Shown here: positions 44,573 through 55,640 of the stretch, piece after piece
Numbering within the stretch: position 1 is the first letter of the stretch
How the letters are laid out: every line of letters starts with the position of its first letter
DNA from: Branchiostoma floridae
Lineage: Eukaryota > Chordata > Leptocardii > Amphioxiformes > Branchiostomatidae
Assembly (NCBI RefSeq): GCF_000003815.2
Contig: NC_049987.1
Coordinates: 18,358,468-18,422,467, forward strand
Reading direction: 5' to 3'
DNA length: 64,000 bases
Position numbers and translations under genes: made by a program
Notes under the pieces: generated by a model
The model's database searches: none
What the model was told of the DNA's origin: nothing
What the model saw: only the letters and a program-made list of their open reading frames with translations

Positions 44573-45333
44573 TAGATATTTTAGTAAAAAGCACGATGAT
44601 GATAATTCCAGTGTTCTTGTTTTGTTAGATACAATCACCGCTTTATTTCACACGTGAATAGCAGCAATTTGGTCATAAATATTAACGTTACTTGGGCCGT
44701 CCTCGATAGAAAAGCAGTTTTAATATGATAGTTATTGGAAAATTCTTCCTACGTCTGAGACTATTCCTCATCGCGGCAACCTTTACTCCCCCTATTCCTT
44801 GTTCTAGATCCACACAGGCAAAAAAATTAAATATAACAATTATTGGTTAAGTCCGTTACTTGCAACAACACCAGAGAATCTGAGAAAGAGAAAGAAGTCT
44901 GTTGAGATGACACCGAGACAGGACAGACTCAGTTTAGATTATCGCAATCTAGCAATTTATAAGCTCTCAATAGGAGATATTAGGTTTTTTTCAGGATGAT
45001 CACGAAGGAATACCTTGTTATCTTTAATTAAACTTTACCTATCTTTAGATGAATGAGTATGATAGAAGCTGTCTTTACAACTAGTTCTAAACCAAGTTTA
45101 GATAATAAAATTCAATACAAAAATGTATTACATTGCCTATGTGCAAATAAGTGTGTTAGAGTTCACGATGACAGAAAGTTAAAAAATAAATAAATAAACG
45201 GTCTGCGTCTTATATCTGTAATTTGCAGATATGTTGGTTAGTTTTTTTTTCATGTTTGTGCAATTTACTGATAAACTGTACGTAGAGTAGTTGAGAGTTA
45301 GTAGGAGGAATCCCTTGCATCATTGGTCGGAAG
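44573..45333. other. duplicated spacer without a GPCR
   Basis: Contains the 44650 copy of the unit-start sequence, but no GPCR follows. 45105-45300 is repeated at 51215-51410. Confidence 0.5.
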
Positions 45334-45560
45334 TCCTCCTAGGAGAAACTCTAAATGATAAACCTGCATCTGCTGGGGCCGTCATACACATGGCATACAG
45401 TTCTTGCCCCTGTAGGACATAGTGCGCCAGTGGACGAGAGGGTGGAGAAGGAATCCGTCCTTCACCTTAAAGTCACGTGCAGGCCAGGTAGACGGGCTGC
45501 TCAAACCCACCTTGCCCACTGATCTTTGGATACGAAGAAACAGCCATCCTCATCATCAGA
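45334..45560 (+). mobile_element. about 230-bp non-autonomous element, copy 1
   Basis: Begins tcctcctaggaga and ends with gaaacagccatcctcatcatc. The same sequence occurs inverted at 45812-46048 and directly at 51440-51665. No ORF of interest. Confidence 0.65.
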
Positions 45561-45811
45561 GTAGTTTCGGCGCACAGAATAAGTACATGTGACCATGTTT
45601 GTGAGATAAAAGTATTGGAAGAATTGCACGAAGATACATTGTATAAATCTAGTTTGTCCATTTCAGCCAATGTTTTGGCACTTTCAACGCGTTTGACAAA
45701 TAAGTATACTATTGGATCCCGTACCCTAGTCTCAAAACCAAATGACCTGAAATTCGGTATAGGAGTGCCCTGGACATATGCACATATGGATTCATTAACA
45801 TTTTTTGGCAT

Positions 45812-46048
45812 GATGATGGCTGTTTCTTCGTATCCGAAGATCAATGGTAGGCAGACAGGTTGATTAGACGACCAGTCTGCCTGGCCTGCACGTGACTTTT
45901 TTTAAGGTGAAGGAGGGGTGTGCACTTCCTTCTCCACCCTCTCGTCTACTAGTGCACTAAGTCCTACAGGGACAGAACTGTTTTGCCACGTAAGACGGCC
46001 CCAGCAGATGCAGGTTTATTATTTGGAGTTTCCATCTCCTAGGAGGAC
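45812..46048 (-). mobile_element. about 230-bp non-autonomous element, copy 2 (inverted)
   Basis: Reverse complement of copy 1, ending tctcctaggagga. The corresponding place in the neighbouring duplication unit (near 51915) lacks it. Confidence 0.65.
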
Positions 46049-46930
46049 TAGGAGGTTTACAATCGAATGACCTGAAATTTTGTATAGAGGTGCCTTGATC
46101 ACACTCACTTCATCATTTCCCCATATAGATACAATAACACATTCGGCATATATTAAATTTGCGATTTTTGGTCATTGTTTGACCAAAAACGTACACCTTT
46201 GGCTCCTGTACTCAGTACAACCAATACATCTCTGTGATTTCTAAAAGCAGTTTGTATATGTATATTACATGTACCCATAAAGATGCCCCTCCCTGGTGCA
46301 AGAATGGACTCTTCCGGTGGCACCTCTATGGGATAGTCTATAAACATAAGTCCGCTAAAAATGAACTCATTTGTATAATCACATGAGTCCAAAATTGAAT
46401 TTAAAACAAGTTTTTTTTTAAACAGAAGTATGAAAGGACTCGGGGAGGAGAGGACGGACTGCAAAGACGAACTTCAACTTTTATCCGTACACTTCCCCTA
46501 GCCCTATCTTTCACATGGTTTATTCATCTCAGTTATGAAAGACATTCTAGATAACGTAATATTTCGTTATGTAAGAAAATATCCCTCTTGAGTTATCCAC
46601 CCCTGCTATCCAAAAACTAGCTAAAGAGCCCAAACTTATGTCACTTATTCCTGAGCACAAGAGCTATCTAATACTCAAAATTCGTGACCATAGCTTCTTC
46701 AGAACACGAGATCGCGAAACCGGATTTGTGCTGCAGTACCAAGGGAGCCCAAAATCTCATCATTTTCAGCTACATCACATACCCACAAACACACCAAGTA
46801 TGAAACTAATCCATCCAGCCGTTCTTGTACACAAACAGACAGACAAACGCTACTGAAAATATAACCTCCATTACATTTCGTTGAGGTAAATATAACGTCC
46901 ATGACATTTCATAGAGGTAATAACAGAGCA
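46049..46930. other. duplicated intergenic sequence
   Basis: Matches about 51990-52930 in the next unit. The part near 46625-46900 belongs to a dispersed repeat also seen at 59420-60010 (accaagtatgaaactaatcc / cctccat...gaggtaa end). Confidence 0.55.
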
Positions 46931-47260
46931 GTTATGAAAAGTCTTGCTACGTGTTTGACGACAGAGCCTATAGGATGATGGACGGCGAAGGCTTCAGGTA
47001 CAAAAGGCTGCTAATTGCAAAGGTTTAAAAATATCATGTAAAGATCAGCCGATGAATACTATGGACTTCAGAGGGGTCCTTCATGCACAAAGGCTGTCAT
47101 CAACAACATTTTTTTCTCACGAAGATATCACGTTTCAGCCTCTGAATAAATTGGTCATCTTTAGCAAGTACTTGCCATTGAGTATACCACTACCTGTCTG
47201 GTAAGCTAGCCGGTAAAAGGTACACCTTTTCTGACTAAGCAGCGTCTTTTTCCTATCAGC

Positions 47261-48718
47261 ATGGAAGAAGAAACCGATGATATGTCGGGAAAAGATGGTA
47301 ACGACCATGTTCTATCTCTGGGCTCAACATTTCGCGATTTTCAGACAGCATACCTCATCATCAGCCTGGTACTGTCGGTAGGGTGCGGACTGCTTCTTAT
47401 TTTCTTGGTTTGGAGAAAAGACTATTTACAAAAGCCCAGTCATTATTTACGTTGCAATCTAGCTGTGGACGACATCATCTGCACCAGTTGCTTGATTCCC
47501 TTCCGTATCTACGCACTTTTCCGGCTAGATGTTAGCGGGCAACATGCTTGGTGTTCGGCTGTGGCAGTGATCGTGAACCCATGCCTGCTATCTATGAGCG
47601 GCACGTACCTCATGATGGCGATAGATCTGTACTATTTCGTGTGCGATCCCCTACACTACCATGACAAAGTCACCACAAAACGTGTGGTTGTGGGTATTGT
47701 GATGATCAGGGCCTTCTCCTTCCTTTTCGGATTAGGTCCTACGGCGTTCAGCGGACTGCCCAAATACAGCCTGCCATGTGAGATTGTCCCTGCGAACAGT
47801 GCCTCCTTCTCTGCCATTTTCAGGAACATTAACCTCATTGTCATCTTACTGGTCACTTTCTTCACCCCAACGCTCTACTATCGCGTCTTCAAGGAAGCCC
47901 GGAGACAACAGGAAAGAGATGAGAATCGGAACCTGTGGATCTTTCAGATCAAGGCATTCAAGATGATGGTACCGCAGGCTGGTGTTTGGGTCATTTCCGT
48001 AGCCACTGTCATTTTCCGAGTGGCCCTGTCACAAAATGTGATTAGTAAAGAACAGAAGTCACAATATGCCGTGATGGTCGCTCAGCATGTTTCTATCCTC
48101 CTGTTCCTGACGGTATCGTCCATTGCTAACCCCATCATCTACAGCTTTCGGCTGCGAGAGTTCCGTCGAGCCTGTAAGGAGCTGTGTGGTTTGCCAACCA
48201 ACACCCCACCTGCGGTACCGGCACCGCGGCATGAGGACATGGAAGTGGCCGCTATCACCGGTCCTGGGCAAGGTGAACCGGCCACAGAACTAACGCAAGC
48301 TCAGGCCTCTGCAAAGAACCTGAAGCCTACCGACCAAGGAGAGCGACAAACAACACAGGCAGACATGAGACCAGGACTGGCGTCTTGTACAGACCACCGT
48401 GGCTACAAGACCGCTTCACAGCGACCATTCCGACTGACAGTACGGGCAGATGTATATGCTGAACCAACACCACGTTCAGGAGAGGACATCATGGAAACTC
48501 TTCCCGGACAGATTCACTTGGATGCAGACTCCACAGACGTCCCTACATCGATGGTGGACACCGAGACCGCGGAGACTACAGTAGGGAACACTATGGAACA
48601 CTTTGTGTTAAAGAAACCACCTGCGCGTCCGAAGATAGCGTGGCAGGAAGATATACAAGCCACTGCGACAAAAGGCAACCATGAAGATAACGAGTCACTG
48701 CAAGAGAAAACTCCGTAA
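47261..48718 (+). CDS. rhodopsin-like GPCR, paralogue 2
   Basis: 485 residues, one exon from ATG to TAA. Likely segments: TM1 ~30-51; TM2 ~62-88 with N-L-A-V-D-D (Asp71 = 2.50); TM3 ~95-126 with Cys98 (3.25); TM4 ~141-162; extracellular-loop Cys173; TM5 ~184-207; TM6 ~236-258; TM7 ending N-P-I-I-Y at 290-294; then a ~190-residue tail. The family D-R-Y is D-L-Y at 122-124, so Arg3.50 is lost. TM6 lacks the usual C-W-x-P. D-P-L-H-Y follows TM3 as in typical class A receptors. The ligand cannot be inferred; no orthologue recognised. Flanked by two close paralogues. Confidence 0.9.
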   Translation: MEEETDDMSGKDGNDHVLSLGSTFRDFQTAYLIISLVLSVGCGLLLIFLVWRKDYLQKPSHYLRCNLAVDDIICTSCLIPFRIYALFRLDVSGQHAWCSAVAVIVNPCLLSMSGTYLMMAIDLYYFVCDPLHYHDKVTTKRVVVGIVMIRAFSFLFGLGPTAFSGLPKYSLPCEIVPANSASFSAIFRNINLIVILLVTFFTPTLYYRVFKEARRQQERDENRNLWIFQIKAFKMMVPQAGVWVISVATVIFRVALSQNVISKEQKSQYAVMVAQHVSILLFLTVSSIANPIIYSFRLREFRRACKELCGLPTNTPPAVPAPRHEDMEVAAITGPGQGEPATELTQAQASAKNLKPTDQGERQTTQADMRPGLASCTDHRGYKTASQRPFRLTVRADVYAEPTPRSGEDIMETLPGQIHLDADSTDVPTSMVDTETAETTVGNTMEHFVLKKPPARPKIAWQEDIQATATKGNHEDNESLQEKTP

Positions 48719-49500
48719 GAACAGTGACACGAAACGAGACAATAAAACATAACTGGACAGTTTAGGACCTCCCCAAGAACTTCATTCATGCATGTATATG
48801 TGGACGTACTTAAAAGACACAGTTTTGGGCATAGGAAACGTGATTAATTCCGACAAGAGCGTGACAAGTGCAGCGTATCATCGCCCCGTCACAAGGGCAG
48901 AGGTAGGCTTGTTTGTATATGTACGAGTACTTTATGTTCTCAAGATTGTCTAGTCACTTGTCATGGTCCACAGTGTGAGGCAAGACGTTGTTTCACAAGT
49001 ATGGTCCATACAACATGTAACTGCAATACATAGTCTTTAATGTTGTTACATTCTATTCTTCTGTGACTTACACATTGAAAACCTTCATTGTGCATTTTTG
49101 CCCGAGTAGGGTACGTACAGGTCAGAAAACAGACATGTTCACGAATATACTCATGCTGGTACGAGTATTTTAGTCTAGCATATAAGTTCGGTTTCTAATT
49201 GCTCCTTGATAGTACTAAAATGTAACTTGTACGGAGTTAGGATTATTTTATTCAAAATTATTGAGGAGTATACCACTTACTTACTTACTACTCATATATC
49301 TAATTATGGGAATTCACTTGATAAGTAATAACTAAACAGTATATTTTTGTCACTAACCTCAGATCTACAATCGGAAATTAAATCGATCCTCTTCCGTACT
49401 TTAGGTACAAAATTGACGATTGTTTTTTTTGCTCAAGGCTCGGGGAGTCCGGTTATGCTCTCCTTATAATTCAATTTGCAGTCATTCTCATTCTTAGCTA
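48719..49500 (+). other. 3' flank of GPCR paralogue 2
   Basis: Near-identical to the flank of paralogue 1. An AATAAA at 48741-48746 lies very close to the stop; in paralogue 1 the same place reads AGTAAA. Confidence 0.5.
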
Positions 49501-51230
49501 ACGATGGTAGTTCTGCGTCTTATATCTGTAATTTTCAGATATGCCCTTCAGTGTTGTTTTTTTTGTCATATTTGTGAAATCCACTAGTTTTTTTAGAACA
49601 AAAAGCAGAGGGGGGCATCTTATATTGCTTATTTCTAAAGGTGTATTTTTGAAGAGTTGCGATCGTGGTCGCAATATTTAAAAGAATCATTACAGACAAA
49701 CTGCAGAGTAGCTGCGGTGCACAGAATAAGTACATGTGTCCATGTTTGTAAGAAGAAAAAAAATTGGAAAGATTGCACGAAGATACAAATCTAATTTGTC
49801 TATTTCAGTCAATGGTTTGGAACTTTGTACCTTACCGACAAACTGCAGAATAAATGGGGTGCACATAAATAGTATATTATAATTTTCACATTTGTAAGAA
49901 AAAAAAGAAGGATTCCCAGAAGATAAAAATTTAGTTTTTCCATTTCAATCTGGTTGTAGTAAGATTTTTTTTGTCCATTTCAACGAGTTTGAACTCAAAA
50001 TTTTAGTGGATGTACAATTCTGCACATTTACAAGTTCACATACTTTTGTAGTTGCCCAATTATATTTCTGAACGAGAAGTTTATAAACAATAACGGTGGA
50101 GTCCTCTATATTGCTTATTTCTCCATATATATATATATTTGCAGACTCATGGCCACAATATCTAAAAGAAACCTTACAGACAAACTGCACATCAATTGCA
50201 GTGCACAGAATAAGTACTTATTATATATGTTCACGATTGTAAAAAAACAACAACATTAGAACGATTCCTAGAAGATATAATCTTAGTATGTCCGTTTTAG
50301 CCTGGACGTAGAAAAATGCAATGTAATTTCGACGTGTTTGTACCCAAACTGTAATAGATGTACACAAATTATATGATTATGTAGAAGTGCCCACGTACCC
50401 ATACCGCTTTTCTGCTCACCCATTATACTCGAGAGGCCTACGTGTTGGTATTTTTTAATTACCAGAACGAGGTCATCTTAAATCGCTTATTTCTACCGGT
50501 GTATATCTGCAGACTCGTGGCCTCAATATTCAAAAGAAACCTTACAAACTGCACATGCAGTGCACAGAATAAGTACTTGATATGTTCACGTTTGTAGAAA
50601 GGAAAAACATTAGAATGTTTTCTAGAAGATATAAATATAGTTTGTACTTTCCAGTCTGCTAGTGGGAAGAATCATTTGTAGATTTCAACGTGTTGTATTA
50701 AAAACTGTAGTGGATGATTGTACAATTGTACATGTTTTTGTAGTTGTCAATTATAGTTCGAATTCTGAATCAGATGTTTTCTTAAAACCAAAACGAGTGA
50801 GTCATCCATATTGCTTATATCTCCTTGTGTACGTTTCCAGAATCATAGCCATGAATTCAAAATAAACCTACAGACAAACTGCACATCAATTGCAGTGAAC
50901 AGAATAAGTACTTGATATGTTCACGTTTGTAGGAAGGAAAACATTAGAACGTTTTCTAGAAGATACAAGTTTAGTTTTTCCATTCCAGTCTGGTTGTGTA
51001 AGAATCTTTTGTAGAATTCAACGTGTTTGAACCCAAAACTGTAGTGGATGTGCATGCCTACACAAGGGCAAGTTTACATGATTTTGTAGCTGTTCATTAC
51101 ATTTCTGGATCAAAAGTTTTCTTTAAAAAAAACGGGGAAGCCATTTGCATATTTCTTATATATATATGTTGCTTATTTCCCCTGAATATCAATTGCAGTG
51201 CACAGAATAAGTAATTAAGTTCAATACAAA
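49501..51230. repeat. diverged ~330-bp tandem repeat, second array
   Basis: Same repeat as 41930-44160; tgcacagaataagta-like landmarks near 49717, 50200, 50557, 50895 and 51197. Duplicated with the GPCR unit, not independently assembled: blocks match the first array in order, with some internal units lost. Confidence 0.8.
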
Positions 51231-51439
51231 AATGTATTACATTGCCTATGTGCAAATAAGTGTGTTAGAGTTCACGATGACAGAAAGTTAAAAAATAAAT
51301 AAATAAACGGTCTGCGTCTTATATCTGTAATTTGCAGATATGTTGGTTAGTTTTTTTCATGTTTGTGCAATTTACTGATAAACTGTACGTAGAGTAGTTG
51401 AGAGTTAGTAGGAGGAACCCCTTGCATCATTGGTCGGAA
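51231..51439. other. duplicated spacer
   Basis: Matches 45108-45333; non-coding. Confidence 0.5.
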
Positions 51440-51665
51440 GTCCTCCTAGGAGACGGAAACTCCAAATGATAAACCTGCATCTGCTGGGGCCGTCATACAC
51501 ATGGCATACAGTACTTGTCTCTGTAGGACTTAGTGCGCCAGTGGACGAGAGGGTGGAGAAGGGAGTGCACAAGTCAAAAGTCACGTGCAGGCCAGGCAGA
51601 CGGGCTGCCAAAACCCACCCTGCCCACTGATCTTCGAATACGAAGAAACAGCCATCATCATCATC
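51440..51665 (+). mobile_element. about 230-bp non-autonomous element, copy 3
   Basis: Same position and orientation within its duplication unit as copy 1 at 45334, so inserted before the duplication. Confidence 0.65.
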
Positions 51666-53263
51666 AGAGTAGTTTCGGCGCACAGAATAAGTACATGTGA
51701 CCATGTTTGTGAGATAAAAGTATTGGAAGAATTGCACGAAGATACATTGTATAAATCTAGTTTGTCCATTTCAGCCAATGTTTTGGCACTTTCAACGCGT
51801 TTGACAAATAAGTATACTATTGGATCCCGTACCCTAGTCTCAAAACCAAATGACCTGAAATTCGATATAGGAGTGCCCTGGACATATGCACATATGGATT
51901 CATTAACACTTTTTAGCATACAGTACAACAAAATGCCTAATTTTCTCGAATTTTTGGCCATTTTTTAACCAAAAAAGTATACTTTTGGCTCCTGTACCCT
52001 GGTTCACAACCGAATGACCTGAAATTTTGTTTAGAGGTGCCTTGATCACAGTCACTTCATCATTTCCCCATACAAATTCAATGACACATTCGGTGTATAT
52101 TAAATGCTTAATTTTGCGAGTTTTTGAACATTGTTTGACTAAAAACGTACACTTTTGGGTCCTGTACTCTGTTTTTACAACCAATACATCTCTGTGATTT
52201 CTAAAAGTAGTTTGTATATGTATATTACATGTACCCATAAAGATGCCCCTCCCTGGTGCAAGAATGGACTCTTCCGGTGGCACCTCCATCGGCTAGTCTA
52301 TAAACATCTGCACAAGAAATGAACTCAGTTGCATAATCTCCTTAAAATTGAATTTAAAAAAAAGTTGTTTTTAACCAGAGGTATGAAAGGACTTGGGGGG
52401 GGGGGGGGAGAGGACGGACTGCAACGACCAACTTAAACATTTATCAGTACACTTCCCCTAGCCCTATCCTCATCATGATTTCTTCATCTCTTAGTTATGA
52501 AACACATTCTAGATAACGTAATGTTTCATTATGTAAGAAAATATCCTTCTTGACTTATCCATTTCAGACTTTTTTGACAAGAATGCCCCTGTTATCCAAA
52601 AACTAGCCGCTAGAGGGCCCAAACTTGTCACTTATTCTGAGCACTTATTCTTTGCTATCTAATACTCAAAATTCGTGACCAAAGCTTCTTCAGAACACGA
52701 GATCGCGAAACCGGATTTGTGCTGAAGCACCAAAGGAACCCACCCGGGGCCCCAAAATCTCATCATTTTCAGCATTCATCACATACCCACAAACACACCA
52801 AGTATGAAACTAATCCATCCAGCCGTTCTTGTACACAAACAGACAGACAAATGCTACTGAAAATATAACCTCCATTACATTTCGTTGAGGTAAATATAAC
52901 GACCATGACATTTCATGGAGGTAATAACAGAGCAGTTATGAAAAGTCTTGCTACGCGTTTGACGACAGAGCCTATAGGATGATGGACAGGGAAGGCTTCA
53001 TGTACAAAAGGCTGCTAATTGCAAAGGTTTAAAAATATCATGTAAAGATCAGCCGATGAATACTATGGACTTCAGAGGGGTCCTTCATGCACAAAGGCTG
53101 TCATCAACAACATTTTTTCTCACGAAGATATCACGTTTCAGCCTCTGAATAAATTGGCCATCTTTAGCAAGTACTTGCCATTGAGTATACCACTACCTGT
53201 CTGGTAAGCTAGCCGGTAAAAGGTACACCTTTTCTGACTAAGCAGCGTCTTTTTCCTATCAGC
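51666..53263. other. duplicated intergenic sequence and upstream region of GPCR paralogue 3
   Basis: Includes a G homopolymer near 52395 and the shared pre-ATG block from about 53181. Non-coding. Confidence 0.5.
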
Positions 53264-54730
53264 ATGGAAGAAGAAACCGATGATATGTCGGGAAAAGATG
53301 GTAACGACCATGTTCTATCTCTGGGCTCAACATTTCGCGATCTTCAGACAGCATACCTCATCATCAGCCTGGTACTGTCGGTAGGGTGCGGACTGCTTCT
53401 TATTTTCTTGGTTTGGAGAAAAGACTATTTACAAAAGCCCAGTCATTATTTACGTTGCAATCTAGCGGTGGACGACATCATCATCACCAGTTGCTTGATT
53501 CCCTTCCGTATCTACGCACTTTTCCGGCTAGATGTTAGCGGGCAACATGCTTGGTGTTCGGCTGTGGCAGTGATCGTGAACCCATGTCTGCTATCTATGA
53601 GCGGCACGTACCTCATGATGGCGATAGATCTGTACTATTTTGTGTGCGATCCCCTACACTACCATGACAAAGTCACCACAAAACGTGTGGTTGTGGGCAT
53701 TGTGATGATCAGGGCCTTCTCCTTCCTCTTCGGACTAGGGCCTACGGCGTTCAGCGGACTGCCCAAATACAGCCTGCCATGTGAGATTGTCCCTGCGAAC
53801 AGTGCCTCCTTCTCTGCCATTTTCAGGAACATTAACCTCATTGTCTTCTTACTGGTCACTTTCTTCACCCCAACGCTCTACTATCGCGTCTTCAAGGAAG
53901 CCCGGAGACAACAGGAAAGAGATGAGAATCGGAACCTGTGGATCTTTCAGATCAAGGCATTCAAGATGATGGTACCGCAGGCTGGTGTTTGGGTCATTTC
54001 CGTAGCCACTGTCATTTTCCGAGTGGCCCTGTCACAAAATGTGATTAGTAAAGAGCAGAAGTCACAATATGCCGTGATGGTCGCCGAGCATGTTTCTATC
54101 CTCCTGTTCCTGACGGTATCGTCCATTGCCAACCCCATCATCTACAGCTTTCGGCTGCGAGAGTTCCGTCGAGCCTGTAAGGAGCTGTGCGCATTGCCGA
54201 CCAACACCCCACCTGCGGTACCGGCACCGCGGCATGAGGACATGGAGGTGGCCGCCATCACCGGTCCTGGGCCAGGTGAACCTGCCACAAAACTAACACA
54301 ACCTCACTCCTCTGCAGAGCCAGAGAGCCTGAAGCCTTACGACCAAGCAGAGCGGCAGACAACACAGGCAGACATGAGAACAGGACTTGCGTCTTGTACA
54401 GATCACCGCGACTACAAGACCGCTTCACAGCGACCATTCCGGCTGACCGTACGGGCAGAAGTACATGCTGAACCAACACCACGTTCCGGAGAGGACATCG
54501 CGGAAACTCTTCCCGGACAGATTCACTTAGATGCAGACTCCACAGACGTCCCTACATCGATGGTGGATACTGAGACCGATGAGACAACAATTGGGAACAC
54601 TATGGAACGATTCGCGTTAAAGAAACCACCTGCGTGTCCGAAGATAGGGTGGCAGGAAAATGTAAAAGCCAATGTGACAAAGGGCAACCCTGAAGATGAC
54701 AAGACACTGAGAGAAGAGAAAACTTCGTAA
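53264..54730 (+). CDS. rhodopsin-like GPCR, paralogue 3
   Basis: 488 residues, intact. The seven-helix part differs from paralogue 2 at only a handful of positions (for example Ile for Cys near residue 74 and Glu for Gln in the loop before TM7). The tail is more diverged, and its last ~30 residues differ: the K-K-P-P-A-R-P-K-I-A-W block of paralogues 1 and 2 reads K-K-P-P-A-C-P-K-I-G-W. D-L-Y at 122-124 replaces D-R-Y; Cys98, the loop Cys and N-P-I-I-Y are kept. Membrane receptor of unknown ligand; the shared upstream block suggests shared regulation with its neighbours. Confidence 0.9.
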   Translation: MEEETDDMSGKDGNDHVLSLGSTFRDLQTAYLIISLVLSVGCGLLLIFLVWRKDYLQKPSHYLRCNLAVDDIIITSCLIPFRIYALFRLDVSGQHAWCSAVAVIVNPCLLSMSGTYLMMAIDLYYFVCDPLHYHDKVTTKRVVVGIVMIRAFSFLFGLGPTAFSGLPKYSLPCEIVPANSASFSAIFRNINLIVFLLVTFFTPTLYYRVFKEARRQQERDENRNLWIFQIKAFKMMVPQAGVWVISVATVIFRVALSQNVISKEQKSQYAVMVAEHVSILLFLTVSSIANPIIYSFRLREFRRACKELCALPTNTPPAVPAPRHEDMEVAAITGPGPGEPATKLTQPHSSAEPESLKPYDQAERQTTQADMRTGLASCTDHRDYKTASQRPFRLTVRAEVHAEPTPRSGEDIAETLPGQIHLDADSTDVPTSMVDTETDETTIGNTMERFALKKPPACPKIGWQENVKANVTKGNPEDDKTLREEKTS

Positions 54731-55640
54731 GAGTTGTGAAACGAAACGAGACAGTAAAACATATTTGGACAGTTTAGTACCTCCCCAAGAACTGTATTCA
54801 TGCAAGTATATGTGGTACTTAAAAGTACAGTTTCTGGCATAGGAAAATACAGACAAGAAGCGTCACAAGTGCAGCGTATCATCACCCAGCCACAAGAGCA
54901 GAGGTAGGCTTGTTTGTATATGTACTATATGTTCTCAAGATTATCTCGTAAAATATCATGAATGATCCACAGAGTGTTAGGCAAGACATTGTTTCACAAG
55001 TATGCTCCATGTAAGATGGACCTACATGGTAGTACATGGTCTTTTTGTTGTCATACCATTGTGTGAATTACACGTATGATAAACCATTGTGCATTTTTGC
55101 TAGCTTAAGTACAGGTCAGGAAAAAGAAATGTTTATGTTGGTACAAGTGTACACGTAGGCAAGTTTTCATGTTTTTGTAGTTTGCCATTATATTTCAGCA
55201 GTTCTCATCTAAATGTAAAAATGCTGTCGCCTGCCTTTGCGACTTTATATGCACTAAATTTTAGACAAAATCACTGGTTCCTTGTTTTTTCCGCAATCCC
55301 TGTAATGTTTTACAAAAGATGTACGACAACATTCGTATTGGTGGAGCCACGGAGGGGGGTGGGGTGGGGGGCACCCCCCCTTAAAATTGGCTGTCGCCTG
55401 AGAAGAAACGAAGAATTCAAATAGTAGCCAAAAATGGAATAATTCATCTCACAGAATGATTGTTCGGCAGGTGAAACGAGCTACCCATGCCGATTGCCCG
55501 ATCACGTCAGGTCGCTACTTTAACCACCACGATTACGGTGTTTGCCACAGCTTTATTATCCGCGTATAAGACTAGAAATGACCGTTTGTGTGACGCTGTA
55601 CAGTTTTTCTGGCTTTCTAAAGAAACAAGAAAGGGTTGCT
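54731..55640. other. 3' flank of GPCR paralogue 3
   Basis: Resembles the flanks of paralogues 1 and 2 for about 400 bases and then diverges. A G/C homopolymer-rich patch lies near 55350-55380. Confidence 0.45.

Noticed and set aside
47261..48718. Assignment as an olfactory receptor
   Set aside because: No olfactory signature beyond general class A features; P-L-H-Y after TM3 alone is not enough, and the ~190-residue tail is atypical.
42782..51214. Recurring small ORFs such as those at 42782 and 50662
   Set aside because: They recur only because the non-coding ~330-bp repeats and segmental duplication recur.
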